DNA of 64,000 nt, from NCBI RefSeq assembly GCF_013373365.1, contig NZ_CP035925.1, positions 372,001 through 436,000 of the forward strand, in the 5' to 3' direction. This document shows, one piece after another, positions 1 to 8,203 of the stretch (position 1 is its first letter; each line of letters opens with the position of its first letter). The notes below the pieces were generated by a model. That model was not told the origin of the DNA. It was given only the letters and a program-made list of their open reading frames with translations, and searched no databases. Both the position numbers and the translations under genes were made by a program. This DNA is from Lentibacillus sp. CBA3610 (GTDB lineage: Bacteria; Bacillota; Bacilli; Bacillales; Amphibacillaceae).

Positions 1-45
1 CAAATATGGCAAAATTGTTACAGAATACAGCGTGGCACTTTATCG

Positions 46-84
46 GCCAAACCCTTTTATATCAAGGGGTTTGGCATTTTTTTA
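46..84 (+). terminator. Rho-independent terminator of an upstream gene
   Basis: The stem GCCAAACCC pairs with GGGTTTGGC and is followed by a run of seven T. It ends a transcription unit that lies mostly outside the window. Confidence 0.8.
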
Positions 85-134
85 TGCTGAAAAAATGTGG
101 CTTGATAAAAAATGTAATAAAAATCACATTTACC

Positions 135-150
135 TGTGATACAGTTCACT
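135..150 (+). promoter_or_regulatory. Crp/Fnr-type site before the oxidase operon
   Basis: TGTGATACAGTTCACT matches TGTGA-N6-TCACA in 9 of 10 specified positions. A TAGGAT hexamer at 172-177 could be the -10 box; that start point would place the site centre near -41.5, as in class II Crp/Fnr promoters. The same geometry recurs before the DUF2249 operon (57972-57987) and the radical SAM gene (59658-59673). The regulator encoded at 58297-58989 is the obvious candidate, but binding is inferred. Confidence 0.6.
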
Positions 151-210
151 TTGGTGAGAGCCTTTCTCAAATAGGATATAAGTAAGAAATCCAAAGGGAG
201 GTTGATTTTC

Positions 211-381
211 ATGAAAATGGATAACGTTAATCCTGAAGAAAAGGAAGATAACCTTGAAGTTGAAGAGCGGGAGCATTCTGAAAAAGGTGCATTTGCTTCT
301 TCGATGATCTTTGTTGGCGGATTTATTTTTGCGCTGTATATAGCGATCTACTGGTTATATATGTTCCGGGTTGACATTTAA
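211..381 (+). CDS. Cytochrome c oxidase subunit IIa (small subunit)
   Basis: A 56-residue protein with an acidic N-terminal half (about residues 1-25) and one hydrophobic helix (about 28-50), ending at FRVDI. This is the size and layout of the single-helix subunit IIa found with ba3-type oxidases. The ATG follows AAAGGGAGG. The gene lies 17 bases before subunit II and 29 bases after the predicted -10 region, so it is the first gene of the oxidase operon. In the family the helix replaces a missing helix of subunit II. The assignment rests on size, topology and position rather than on a catalytic motif. Confidence 0.8.
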   Translation: MKMDNVNPEEKEDNLEVEEREHSEKGAFASSMIFVGGFIFALYIAIYWLYMFRVDI

Positions 382-398
382 TAAGGGAGGTAAATGTG

Positions 399-860
399 AT
401 GCATAAACATGAAAAAATATGGCTGACAATAAGCAGTATTATGATTATTGGTTTTATGTTATTCACAGGTTATCAGACGTTTGCATTAGAGATGGGACCA
501 CCAAGTAATACGGAAACCCTCGATCCGCAAAAAGTGGATGAAACCGAGCCATTTGACGAACCTGGTGTTTATGAAGTGGGTGAAAATCAATATGAAGTGG
601 TCATGACACTTGAAGCGTTCATGTTCACACCGGCTGATATTGAAATTCCGGCAGGTTCTGAAGTGACTTTCATTATGACGTCAAAAGATGTGACACACGG
701 GTTTCAAATTGCTGGAACGAATGTGAACGCCATGGTCATGCCAGGATATGTTCAAACGATCACGCAAGCATTTGATGAACCGGGCGAGTATTTGATTTTA
801 TGTAATGAATATTGTGGTGCCGGTCACCAAATGATGTCCACTACAATCACTGTTAAATAA
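399..860 (+). CDS. cbaB: Cytochrome c oxidase subunit II (ba3 type, CuA protein)
   Basis: About 153 residues: one N-terminal membrane helix (about 8-30) and an outward-facing cupredoxin domain. CuA ligands are visible: a histidine in VTHGFQI, then CNEYCGAGH with a methionine just after it. The domain receives electrons from cytochrome c and passes them to subunit I. It is much shorter than a caa3 subunit II and has no cytochrome c domain, which fits the ba3 class. The ATG at 399 sits 8 bases after AAGGGAGG; a GTG directly upstream at 396 is possible but too close. The gene lies between subunit IIa and subunit I and is almost certainly cotranscribed with them. Confidence 0.92.
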   Translation: MHKHEKIWLTISSIMIIGFMLFTGYQTFALEMGPPSNTETLDPQKVDETEPFDEPGVYEVGENQYEVVMTLEAFMFTPADIEIPAGSEVTFIMTSKDVTHGFQIAGTNVNAMVMPGYVQTITQAFDEPGEYLILCNEYCGAGHQMMSTTITVK

Positions 861-874
861 AGGAGGGAAGGTCA

Positions 875-2548
875 ATGGCATTAGCTGAAAAGATTAAAGA
901 TAAAGCGAATCAGGCGATGGGATTAAACGAAGAAGATGCTCGAATATCAAAGTCATATTTTACCGTTTCGTTTATTGCCTTGTTATTTGGAGGAGTCTTT
1001 GGCTTGCTGCAGGGTTTAAATCGTGCAGGACTTCTGGAACTTCCATCATGGTATGATTATTATCAAGTATTGACATCACACGGCCTATTATTAGTTCTTG
1101 TATTTACATCATTTTTTGCCATTGGTTACTTTTATGCGGGTATGTCCCACACATTAGGGGGCTTGATTCCAAAAGTCAGGAAGATGGTATGGATCGGCTT
1201 TGGCATGAAGCTGGTAGGTTTTGTGTTTTCTGCAGTTCCAATTGTGATGGGTGAAGCAAGCGTCATGTACACATTTTACCCGCCACTGCAGGCATCACCA
1301 TGGTTTTATATCGGATTGGTATTAATTGTGTTAGGTGTATGGATGGCTGCATTTGGCGCATTTATCCAAGTGGCAAATTGGCGTAAAAATCACAAAGGCC
1401 AACATTTGCCAATTCTATCATTCTTTGCAACAGGTGTTTTTGTTCTATTATTCTTTGGCAGTATTCCAGTAGCCATTGAGGTGTTCATGATTATCCCGTG
1501 GGCATTCGGCTGGGTGGAAACGATTAATGTCATGCTGAGCCGGACCTTATTCTGGGCATTCGGCCACACATTAGTCAACATTTGGTATTTAACAGCCCTA
1601 TCAGCATGGTATGTCATTGTACCAAAAGTCATTGGCGGCCGTCGTTTCAGTGATACGTTAACACGCGTTGTCATTATTCTGCTGGTTATCCTGAATATCC
1701 CCGGCGGATTCCACCACCAAATCGTTGACCCGGGTATTACCGAATCGGTTAAATATCTGCATGTATTCATGAGTTTGGCCATCGGATTCCCATCATTAAT
1801 GACAGCATATGCCATGTTCAGTGTATTTGAACGTACAGGCAGGGCAAAAGGTGCGAAAGGGTTATTCGGTTTCTTTAAAAAGCTGCCATGGGGAGATGCA
1901 CGTTTCCTGGCACCAATGATTGCCATGATTGCATTTATACCAGCCGGTGCTGGCGGAATTGTACAAACAACAAACCAGTTAAACCAGGTTGTCCATAACT
2001 CACTGTGGGTCGTCGGACACTTCCACTTAACATTAGGAATGACTGTAGCCTTAACCTTCTTTGGAGTCAGCTACTGGTTGGTGCCATATATTTCAAAACG
2101 TGTGTTAACGCCGGCCATGAACAAATTTGGCGTCATTACTACAATTCTTTGGACAATTGGTATGTCGTTGATGTCGATTTCGATGCACCTGGTCGGATTA
2201 CTGGGATCACCAAGAAGAACATCCTACTCAACATATGGCGACAACGCTACCGCATTAGGCTGGGACCCATATTTAATCTTCCTGGGAATTGGGGGAACCA
2301 TCCTGATTATTGCAGTCATCATGCAAGTGTATGCGGTATTCCATCTGATGTTCCGTGCTCCTAAGGGTGAGGAAGAATTCCCGATTGGCGAAGTAGAAGA
2401 CAAAGCAAGTAAAACACCATTCTGGACCGAACGCTGGAGCCGCACTATTCTTATCATGCTGGTGGTTGTGGCGATGGGATATGTTATTCCACTGGTTGAC
2501 TTTATCGGCTATGCACCACCGGGATCACCACCATTCCAATTGTGGTAA
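875..2548 (+). CDS. cbaA: Cytochrome c oxidase subunit I (ba3-type heme-copper oxidase)
   Basis: 557 residues with about 13 membrane helices. The heme and CuB ligands are visible: a helix-II histidine in TSHGLLLV, the CuB histidine and nearby tyrosine in GHTLVNIWYL, the HH pair in GGFHHQIVDPG, and the heme-binding histidines in VVGHFHLTLG. It reduces oxygen to water at the heme/CuB centre and pumps protons across the cytoplasmic membrane. It follows subunit II by 14 bases with GGAGGG before the ATG. The divergent helix II and lack of subunits III and IV fit the B-type (ba3-like) oxidases, which usually have high oxygen affinity. A hairpin terminator follows. Confidence 0.95.
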   Translation: MALAEKIKDKANQAMGLNEEDARISKSYFTVSFIALLFGGVFGLLQGLNRAGLLELPSWYDYYQVLTSHGLLLVLVFTSFFAIGYFYAGMSHTLGGLIPKVRKMVWIGFGMKLVGFVFSAVPIVMGEASVMYTFYPPLQASPWFYIGLVLIVLGVWMAAFGAFIQVANWRKNHKGQHLPILSFFATGVFVLLFFGSIPVAIEVFMIIPWAFGWVETINVMLSRTLFWAFGHTLVNIWYLTALSAWYVIVPKVIGGRRFSDTLTRVVIILLVILNIPGGFHHQIVDPGITESVKYLHVFMSLAIGFPSLMTAYAMFSVFERTGRAKGAKGLFGFFKKLPWGDARFLAPMIAMIAFIPAGAGGIVQTTNQLNQVVHNSLWVVGHFHLTLGMTVALTFFGVSYWLVPYISKRVLTPAMNKFGVITTILWTIGMSLMSISMHLVGLLGSPRRTSYSTYGDNATALGWDPYLIFLGIGGTILIIAVIMQVYAVFHLMFRAPKGEEEFPIGEVEDKASKTPFWTERWSRTILIMLVVVAMGYVIPLVDFIGYAPPGSPPFQLW

Positions 2549-2561
2549 GAGTGGGTTAAAT

Positions 2562-2597
2562 AGGGATAGCTTTTCTGATTGGCTATCCCTTTCCAAT
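2562..2597 (+). terminator. Terminator of the oxidase operon
   Basis: AGGGATAGC and GGCTATCCCT form a stem around a short loop, followed by a T-rich tract. It separates the oxidase operon from the SCO gene. Confidence 0.8.
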
Positions 2598-2686
2598 TAT
2601 AAAAAGGCTGATTGACCCGGAAATATTCTTAAATGATAAAGATTTGACGTCGATATCAGGTGATAAAATTTAGGATGATGTATAAT

Positions 2687-2763
2687 GAAGTCGGCTAATT
2701 CGCTGATTTACACAAATCTGACCTCTTACCTCTGGAAAGACGAGACAGAGGCCGAGTCTTTCA
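2687..2763 (+). repeat. Two-hairpin dispersed element, copy 1
   Basis: One of three related 75-80 bp elements (others at 26061-26140 and 47973-48050). The first arm pair resembles AAGTCGGC/GCTGATTT, then comes a CTGACCTCTTACCTCTGG segment, then a second hairpin AAAGAC...GTCTTT. Here the second hairpin ends about 15 bases before the SCO start codon, so it lies against the ribosome site. See findings. Confidence 0.7.
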
Positions 2764-2778
2764 TAAGGCGTGATTGTG

Positions 2779-3405
2779 ATGAGGAAAAATAACACAATAG
2801 CGACAACTGTTGTTATCCTGTTTGGCATTCTACTATTTGCTGTTGGCACAGATGGTTTCACTGCTTTCACAGCTGAAACAGCAAGAACAAACGATTTACT
2901 TGAAGCTCAGCCACAGTTTCCCGAAGTAACATTAGAGGATAGCAAAGAACGTGTATATCCTATTTCTGATTTTGAAGGAAACTACTTGTTTATTACGTTC
3001 ATGTATACGTCCTGTGAGGATGTCTGTCCTGAACTGGAGATGAATATGCTGCAAGTTTATAAGCAACTTCCTGAAGAATATATAGGAGAGGATATAACAT
3101 TTTTAAGTATTAGTTTTGACCCAGAACGGGATGATCCGGAGACCCTGACAAAATATAGGGGTTATTTTGAAAGTGATGGTGAAACATGGCGCATGGCACG
3201 GATTCCGGACCAGGCTGAATTGGATGCATTGCTGGAGGAATTTGGCGTCATTGTTATTCCGGATGATCATGGAAACTTCACTCATAACTCTGCATTCTAT
3301 TTAGTCGACCCGGACGGCTATTTAATTGATGTGATGGATTATACTCAGCCGGATGCAGCTGCTGATCGGGTCAATTCGATTTTAGATCAGGAAGTGGGGG
3401 GCTAA
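2779..3405 (+). CDS. SCO1/SenC-type copper chaperone
   Basis: About 208 residues: an N-terminal membrane anchor (about 6-27) and an extracellular thioredoxin-fold domain. The copper-binding set is visible: TSCEDVCPEL gives the CxxxC pair and FTHNSAFYLVDP gives the distal histidine. Family members deliver copper to the CuA site of oxidase subunit II, which matches the operon just upstream. I chose ATG 2779 over in-frame GTG codons at 2770 and 2776; the ribosome site is weak, with only AAGG nearby. A terminator and a two-hairpin repeat separate it from the oxidase genes, so it may be transcribed on its own. Confidence 0.88.
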   Translation: MRKNNTIATTVVILFGILLFAVGTDGFTAFTAETARTNDLLEAQPQFPEVTLEDSKERVYPISDFEGNYLFITFMYTSCEDVCPELEMNMLQVYKQLPEEYIGEDITFLSISFDPERDDPETLTKYRGYFESDGETWRMARIPDQAELDALLEEFGVIVIPDDHGNFTHNSAFYLVDPDGYLIDVMDYTQPDAAADRVNSILDQEVGG

Positions 3406-3408
3406 CGA

Positions 3409-3966
3409 ATGACTCAGGTAATCGCTGGACTTGTTTTCTATCTATTTCTCATGCTCCCTCCCGTCGTTGAACTGTTAGAATCAATCATGATTATTCATAT
3501 GCATATGCAAATGCCATTGCTTGTTGTTGCTGGATTTTTAATGGCGCCTCTTTTCCAAAAAAAATTCCCATCGTTTTTTGCGAAATATAACATGAACGGG
3601 ATTCCCGGAATTTTGCTGTTTATGATCATTATGTTTTTTTGGAATATCCCGCGAGCGATGGATGAGGCACTGACAATACCACTTGTTGAAATCTTCAAGT
3701 TTATCAGTCTGCCATTTTTGGCTGGTGTGCCACTACGGGATAGCTGGAACAAACTGACGACAAAATGGAAAAACGGAACATTGCTCATGTTCTTGATTGT
3801 TTATACGGGAACGGGTATATTATATATTGCATCCCCGGTTCAATTATGCAATAACTATCTGGTCAAAGAACAAATAACCCTTGGATGGGGTTTTATTACG
3901 GTCGCTGCAGCCATTTTAATTTATTTAATTCAATTATTTTTCGTTAACCCGTCTGATTATGAATAG
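3409..3966 (+). CDS. Integral membrane protein linked to oxidase/SCO genes (CtaG-like role possible)
   Basis: 185 residues with about five hydrophobic segments (roughly 4-22, 35-52, 65-85, 120-140, 155-175). It starts three bases after the SCO stop codon, so the two are cotranscribed. A short HMHMQMP segment sits near residues 28-36 between helices and could bind metal. Position suggests a role in assembling the ba3 oxidase, perhaps like CtaG-type proteins, but I do not recognise the family with certainty. A hydrophobic length of 185 residues is shorter than typical caa3 CtaG. Confidence 0.75.
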   Translation: MTQVIAGLVFYLFLMLPPVVELLESIMIIHMHMQMPLLVVAGFLMAPLFQKKFPSFFAKYNMNGIPGILLFMIIMFFWNIPRAMDEALTIPLVEIFKFISLPFLAGVPLRDSWNKLTTKWKNGTLLMFLIVYTGTGILYIASPVQLCNNYLVKEQITLGWGFITVAAAILIYLIQLFFVNPSDYE

Positions 3967-3983
3967 CAAGGTATATACCCAAT

Positions 3984-4030
3984 GGGAAGTATCACTGCCG
4001 CAGTGCCCGACGCTGTGGTATTTTTTTGTT
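3984..4030 (+). terminator. Probable terminator after the SCO gene pair
   Basis: An imperfect stem (GTATCACTGC with GCTGTGGTAT) is followed by seven T. The stem has mismatches, so the call is moderate. Confidence 0.5.
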
Positions 4031-4072
4031 TTACGCTTATATGAACTGGAAAGGCGTATCAAGAATTTGCGT

Positions 4073-4678
4073 GAACTGGTCAAGAGAGGATCTGTCACGA
4101 TCGTAATGTGCTATAAAAAAGGATGAACCAATCGAGAAAGGGTCTGTCACGATCGTAATGTGCTATAAAAAAGAATGAACCAATCGAGAGAGGATCTGTC
4201 ACGTTCATAATGTGCTATAAAAAAGGGTGAACCAATCGAGAGAGGGTCTGTCACGATCGTAATGTGCTATAAAAAAGAATGAACCAATCGAGAGAGGATC
4301 TGTCACGTTCATAATGTGCTATAAAAAAGGGTGAACCAATCGAGAGAGGATCTGTCACGATCGTAATGCGCTATAAAAAAGGTTGAACCAATCGAGAGAG
4401 GGTCTGTCACGATCGTAATGCGCTATAAAAAAGGGTGAACCAATCGAGAGAGGGTCTGTCACGATCGTAATGCGCTATAAAAAAGGGTGAACTGATCGAG
4501 AGAGGATCTATCACGTTCGTAATAAGCTATAAAAAAGGATGAACCGATCAAGAGCAGATCTGTCACGATCGTAATGCGCTACAAAAAAGGATGAACCGAT
4601 CAAGAGCAGATCTGTCACGATCGTAATGCGCTACAAAAAAGAATCAACCGATCGAGAGGAGATCTATTACGATTAAAA
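4073..4678. repeat. 52-bp tandem repeat (minisatellite), about 11.5 units
   Basis: The string TCTGTCACG (or a one-base variant such as TCTATCACG) recurs at exact 52-base steps from 4091 to 4663. Each unit reads roughly TCTGTCACGATCGTAATG, then YGCTATAAAAAAGG, then TGAACCAATCGAGAGAGG. Many units hold the 8-base palindrome ACGATCGT; some vary it to ACGTTCAT. Alternating variants (GGAT and GGGT junctions) suggest two-unit duplications. No open reading frame runs through it. It fills the gap between the convergent oxidase/SCO genes and the gerP operon. Confidence 0.95.
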
Positions 4679-4720
4679 AAAAATCCGGCCGTCTTACCAT
4701 GATGACGGCTGGATTTTTGT
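4675..4720 (-). terminator. Terminator of the gerP operon (possibly bidirectional)
   Basis: AAAATCCGGCCGTC pairs with GACGGCTGGATTTT around a short loop. Read on the minus strand it ends in a long T run, as expected just beyond gerPF. Confidence 0.85.
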
Positions 4721-4809
4721 AAGAGAGGGAGTATTGTATGAGAGATCTTTATTTGTTGTCCTGGATAAATCCTTTTACAGGACTGGTTCACACCGTCTGT
4801 AGAAAATTT

Positions 4810-5028
4810 CTAAGCGTTTGCGGAGAGATTTTGGTCGTTTATATCAGGGTCGACCGGATTGGTTGAATTGACACCGCTATTGGTGTTCAGGAAGTCACCG
4901 GTATTAAATGAACCCGAACCGGAACTTGTTTTTGACGTGCTTTTAGGTGATAGGTAAAAGGAGTCACCAAAGTTTATGACGCCTCCATCCACACTATTTA
5001 TTTTAATGGGTCCTACAATTGATGGCAT
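4810..5028 (-). CDS. gerPF: Spore germination protein GerPF
   Basis: About 72 residues starting MPSIVGPIKI, which is the typical GerPF/GerPA start, followed by a segment on FGDSFYLSPKS and SGSGSFNTGD. An upstream in-frame ATG exists at 5076, but GAAGGTG lies directly before 5028 and family alignment favours that start. GerP proteins are needed for the spore coat to let germinants reach receptors. It is the last gene of a six-gene minus-strand operon and is followed by a strong terminator. The C-terminal tail (NSTNPVDPDINDQN) is longer and more polar than usual. Confidence 0.9.
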   Translation of the reverse strand: MPSIVGPIKINSVDGGVINFGDSFYLSPKSTSKTSSGSGSFNTGDFLNTNSGVNSTNPVDPDINDQNLSANA

Positions 5029-5092
5029 GAAAACACCTTCTTCGGATAGTTGGTTATGATAGTTTATGAACATCATGTGTTTTTGTGTGAAA

Positions 5093-5464
5093 TCAAGCGT
5101 TTAAATATCTGCGAAGATGCTTAATTCTCGCTTCACTATCGACTTTGTCAATACTGCCAACCTGAAAAATGGCCGTTTGGCTGACACCAATCATTCTCAC
5201 GCTGTCCACTTGAATGGTATCACGGTGATGAACCGTATTTTTTTCTACAGTCGGAGCGATTGGCGGCCAATTTGCTTCCCGATGAAACAGCGAATAATCC
5301 TTAAAATAAATCCCATCATCCTCATGAAAAGCTGCACCTTCCTTTTGTACAGCAATCCCTTTTGATTGTGGTCCGGCATATGTCGTATCGCCTATATTGA
5401 AAACAGCAGAGTATGTTAAGCCGTTAAGGTTGATTTTACTGACAGCAGCTGTTCGTTTTTGCAT
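5093..5464 (-). CDS. gerPE: Spore germination protein GerPE
   Basis: 123 residues, the usual length for GerPE. Two copies of a family motif are visible: AVFNIGDTTYAGPQSKGIAVQKE near the start and TAIFQVGSIDKVDSEARIKH near the end. It lies between gerPD (2 bases upstream) and gerPF in the standard gerPA-PF order. The protein acts in the spore coat in germinant permeability; the molecular function is unknown for the family. Confidence 0.9.
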   Translation of the reverse strand: MQKRTAAVSKINLNGLTYSAVFNIGDTTYAGPQSKGIAVQKEGAAFHEDDGIYFKDYSLFHREANWPPIAPTVEKNTVHHRDTIQVDSVRMIGVSQTAIFQVGSIDKVDSEARIKHLRRYLNA

Positions 5465-5466
5465 GA

Positions 5467-5655
5467 TTAACCACCTGCTAATGGTACAATCGATCCTAAA
5501 GCAGCGGCTTCAGGTGGGGTATCAAAAAAAGATGACAAGACAAATGCATCATTATCACCGATTAAAAAGACAGATGATGCTGTGACCGTCGTGACTTCAA
5601 TGTTGCTGACATGCAAACCCCAATTATGAACTTCCATATTCATTGGATTGATCAT
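5467..5655 (-). CDS. gerPD: Spore germination protein GerPD
   Basis: 62 residues or slightly fewer. The core SSVFLIGDNDAFVLSSFFDTPPEA matches the GerPD pattern (SVFxIGD ... SSxFDTPPE). The coding region overlaps the end of gerPC by about 30 bases if the first ATG is used; ATG codons at 5643 and 5637 are alternatives, and GGAGGGG lies just upstream of all three. It is in the normal gerP order. Confidence 0.88.
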   Translation of the reverse strand: MINPMNMEVHNWGLHVSNIEVTTVTASSVFLIGDNDAFVLSSFFDTPPEAAALGSIVPLAGG

Positions 5656-6196
5656 TCCCCTCCATGTATTTAGTTAATGAGTGATAAATTTCATGTTTAA
5701 TTTGCTCACCTATATGAAATGTTAACTGTTCCTGGCTAAATTCCTGCCTATTTTGTCCGGCCTCCGCTTCGTAATGTGCAATTCGTTCAGGCAGCTGTTT
5801 TGCCATATCTTCTATCAGCAAATTCGAATCGATATGATCCATTGGGACATGATGCTGAACGGCAAGATCACGAATAAGCTGTTCGCCATTTTCCCGTAAA
5901 TATGTGTCCAGTTCAGGCAGTAATTGTTGTTTGACCATTGAATTATTGGCCTCCGGGACAGAAAAATCGTCTATGTTGTTCAAATCTTCCGGTGTTAAAC
6001 CGATGTGCAGGGTTCCGTTAAGGTTTTCGATTTTCAGTTGATCGAAGTGATATTCAACTTTTTCCAAACCTTGGTGACTTTGCTGATTTGTATGGTTTTC
6101 GAGCTGCTGTATTCGCGTTTCCAGTGACCGGATGGTTCGATCCTGTTCATCGATACGCTGATAGAGGTTGTAAACATATTGATTCCAGCCATTCAT
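5624..6196 (-). CDS. gerPC: Spore germination protein GerPC
   Basis: 190 residues. The N-terminal 45 residues form a predicted coiled coil (DEQDRTIRSLETRIQQLENH), then a segment KVEYHFDQLKIENLNGTLHIG typical of GerPC, and a long helical C-terminal domain. It is the largest GerP protein and the only one that is not a short Gerpa-like strand protein. GGAGGG lies before the ATG. There is a 114-base gap to gerPB, with no terminator seen in it. Confidence 0.9.
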   Translation of the reverse strand: MNGWNQYVYNLYQRIDEQDRTIRSLETRIQQLENHTNQQSHQGLEKVEYHFDQLKIENLNGTLHIGLTPEDLNNIDDFSVPEANNSMVKQQLLPELDTYLRENGEQLIRDLAVQHHVPMDHIDSNLLIEDMAKQLPERIAHYEAEAGQNRQEFSQEQLTFHIGEQIKHEIYHSLTKYMEGNDQSNEYGSS

Positions 6197-6310
6197 ATAA
6201 GTGTGCCCTCCTTACGATTCGTAAGTTGTCATTTTCACCGCATTTTTTGAACACCATTATTAGGCAAAGACCTATACATAATATATGCACATCGTGTTCA
6301 GGTTGTGATA

Positions 6311-6514
6311 CTAACCGGGCTGCCGGAGTCTGATTACCGTATGTTCACCCACAGGTTCAGCAGGTTCAGCGGGTTCAGTAAAGCCACCCGTATTATGAAT
6401 ATCTGATTGCGCCTGAATGCTTCCGGTGCTGCCTATCTGAAAAACAGATGAGTTGGATATCGCTTCTACTCTGATTGAATGGATGGCTATTGACTGATGA
6501 ACGATCAAATTCAT
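6311..6514 (-). CDS. gerPB: Spore germination protein GerPB
   Basis: About 67 residues starting MNLIVHQSIAIHSIRVEAIS, with the family core SSVFQIGSTGSIQAQSDIHNTGGF. A methionine three codons earlier is also possible. A PAEPAEPVG stretch is a lineage-specific linker. It sits 15 bases after gerPA on the same strand. Confidence 0.9.
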   Translation of the reverse strand: MNLIVHQSIAIHSIRVEAISNSSVFQIGSTGSIQAQSDIHNTGGFTEPAEPAEPVGEHTVIRLRQPG

Positions 6515-6529
6515 ACGAAACACTCCATA

Positions 6530-6742
6530 TTACGTTATAGTTTGGTCAAATTTGTCTTTGTCCGACACGTATGTCATCGACTGACCCAGTCTGATGCGGG
6601 TTCTGTCTCCAGTGTTGAAAGAACCGCCGCCAGCATAGGTTTTTGCAGTGCTTTCCGGGCACATGGAATAGACATCCCCGATATTGAAGATGCTTGAATT
6701 ATCGATTGTATTCACTTTTACTGCACCCACTTTTGCTGGCAT
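6530..6742 (-). CDS. gerPA: Spore germination protein GerPA
   Basis: 70 residues starting MPAKVGAVKVNTIDNSSIFNI, then GDVYSMCPESTAKTYAGGGSFNTGD, the standard GerPA/GerPF plan. It is the first gene of the gerP operon, with AAGGAGG eight bases before the ATG and a candidate sigma-K promoter upstream. GerPA and GerPF are paralogues of one another. Confidence 0.92.
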   Translation of the reverse strand: MPAKVGAVKVNTIDNSSIFNIGDVYSMCPESTAKTYAGGGSFNTGDRTRIRLGQSMTYVSDKDKFDQTIT

Positions 6743-6762
6743 TGTAACGTCCTCCTTCTCTA

Positions 6763-6790
6763 TAATTTATGTATGAATACGGATTTGTGA
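6763..6790 (-). promoter_or_regulatory. Candidate sigma-K promoter of gerP
   Basis: On the minus strand CATAAATTA fits the sigma-K -10 pattern CATAnnnTA exactly, and an AC in TTTCAC lies 15 bases upstream, slightly short of the usual 16-17. gerP operons are known to be sigma-K controlled in Bacillus. The call is from pattern and position only. Confidence 0.5.
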
Positions 6791-6866
6791 AACCAGTGAA
6801 CAGGAGTGGTCGTATGTATAGAACAGTATGGTGGGAAGCTGGTCTAACGGAAAGGTTGTTATATTC

Positions 6867-8039
6867 ATGAACACTACTGTACCTTTACAAAAATCTGAAC
6901 GCATGATGTGGATTGACGCAGCCAGAGGGTTTGCGATTCTGGGAATTTTCGTTGTCAATATCGGGGCATTCTCTGCACCGTATTTTTTATATGGCGGGGA
7001 AATGGATGCATGGCCATCAGAACTTGATCAATTTATACAAATAGTGATTGATATTTTCTTTCAGGCAAGTTTCTACACATTGTTTTCGATTCTGTTCGGT
7101 TTTGGTTTGCAAATTTTAAAAGAACGACTTGAGGAAAAAGATATTGCAGTTATTCCATTTTTATTTCGAAGACTTGTTATATTAATCGGATTTGGCTTGG
7201 TCCATGCATTTTTAATATGGCATGGTGATATTTTATTATCATATGGAATGATCGGTTTATTTCTATTGGCGTTTATCAATAGCAGTGATCGCGTGATTTT
7301 AACTTGGGGATCGCTCATGCTCGGTATCAGTGTCTTTTTGTATACTGCAATGTTATACAATGTTAGAGATTTCCTCGGGACTTCTGATGCGGCGGGAATT
7401 TCGCTTGCAAAAGAGAATTATAACAGTGATGATTTGTCTGTTATTTTAGGACAGAATTTGAATGACTGGCTCTATTCCAATGGTCTGTTTTCTTATGTAC
7501 TCCTGGGAACTACTTTATTGCCCTTATTTCTGTTTGGAGCGTATCTTGGACGGAAACGCTGGCTGCATAAACCGACGGAGCACAGACAAAAGTTAGTGGC
7601 AGGGTGGATCATTAGTTTGATTTTTTTCATTGTGCTGAAAGCGGGGCCATATTTATACGGTAATCCGGAATGGTTTTCGTACGCGCAGGATAATGTCGGC
7701 GGAGCTGCCTCGGCATTGTTTTACCTATTTTCAATTACATTACTTGGGCAAAGCCGGTTTGGCAAAAAGGTTCTGAAGCCGTTCAGCTATGTTGGGCGCA
7801 TGTCGCTGAGCAACTATATACTGCAATCGGTCATCTGCTTTGTGTTATTTTATGGTATCGGATTCGGCCTGTATGGTTCAGTGAGGCCGATTGAAGCAAT
7901 GGGGATCGTTCTGATTGTTTACAGTCTGCAGATTGTCTTGAGTAAATGGTGGACGGCCCGGTTCCGTTATGGTCCGCTTGAATGGGCCTGGCGCAGTCTG
8001 ACATATAAGAAAAGGCAGCCGTTGCGAGAAAAAGGATGA
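6867..8039 (+). CDS. DUF418 (YeiB-like) multi-pass membrane protein
   Basis: About 390 residues with roughly ten membrane helices. The N-terminal RMMWIDAARGFAILGIFVVN, the SILFGFGLQI segment and the C-terminal block (SYVGRMSLSNYILQS, then FRYGPLEWAWRSLTYKK) are DUF418 hallmarks. The function of the family is not established; it is related to acyltransferase-3-like membrane proteins and often accompanies transporters. I prefer ATG 6867 to an upstream ATG at 6828 because the conserved region starts just after it; the ribosome site is weak either way. A second, frameshifted member lies at 36467-37677. Confidence 0.85.
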   Translation: MNTTVPLQKSERMMWIDAARGFAILGIFVVNIGAFSAPYFLYGGEMDAWPSELDQFIQIVIDIFFQASFYTLFSILFGFGLQILKERLEEKDIAVIPFLFRRLVILIGFGLVHAFLIWHGDILLSYGMIGLFLLAFINSSDRVILTWGSLMLGISVFLYTAMLYNVRDFLGTSDAAGISLAKENYNSDDLSVILGQNLNDWLYSNGLFSYVLLGTTLLPLFLFGAYLGRKRWLHKPTEHRQKLVAGWIISLIFFIVLKAGPYLYGNPEWFSYAQDNVGGAASALFYLFSITLLGQSRFGKKVLKPFSYVGRMSLSNYILQSVICFVLFYGIGFGLYGSVRPIEAMGIVLIVYSLQIVLSKWWTARFRYGPLEWAWRSLTYKKRQPLREKG

Positions 8040-8203
8040 CTCGGTATAAGGTTATGATTGTAAATACTTTTTAATTTAAATGCAATTTTAGTGTGTAGCA
8101 GTAGGTATTGGATATATATTACCCTTTATATTTGGGTCAACACTAAAATCTATGGTTGATATTAGTGGATAACTATGGTAAAAAGACTGACTAGCGGAGG
8201 AAT

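Noticed and set aside
4073-4678. Possible CRISPR array in the 52-bp repeats
   Set aside because: The units are contiguous with no unique spacers, and no cas gene is nearby. It is a minisatellite.
4738-4866. A 42-codon frame (start MRDLYLLSWINPF) with a GAGAGGG upstream
   Set aside because: It overlaps the end of gerPF on the other strand and matches no pattern I know; probably chance.
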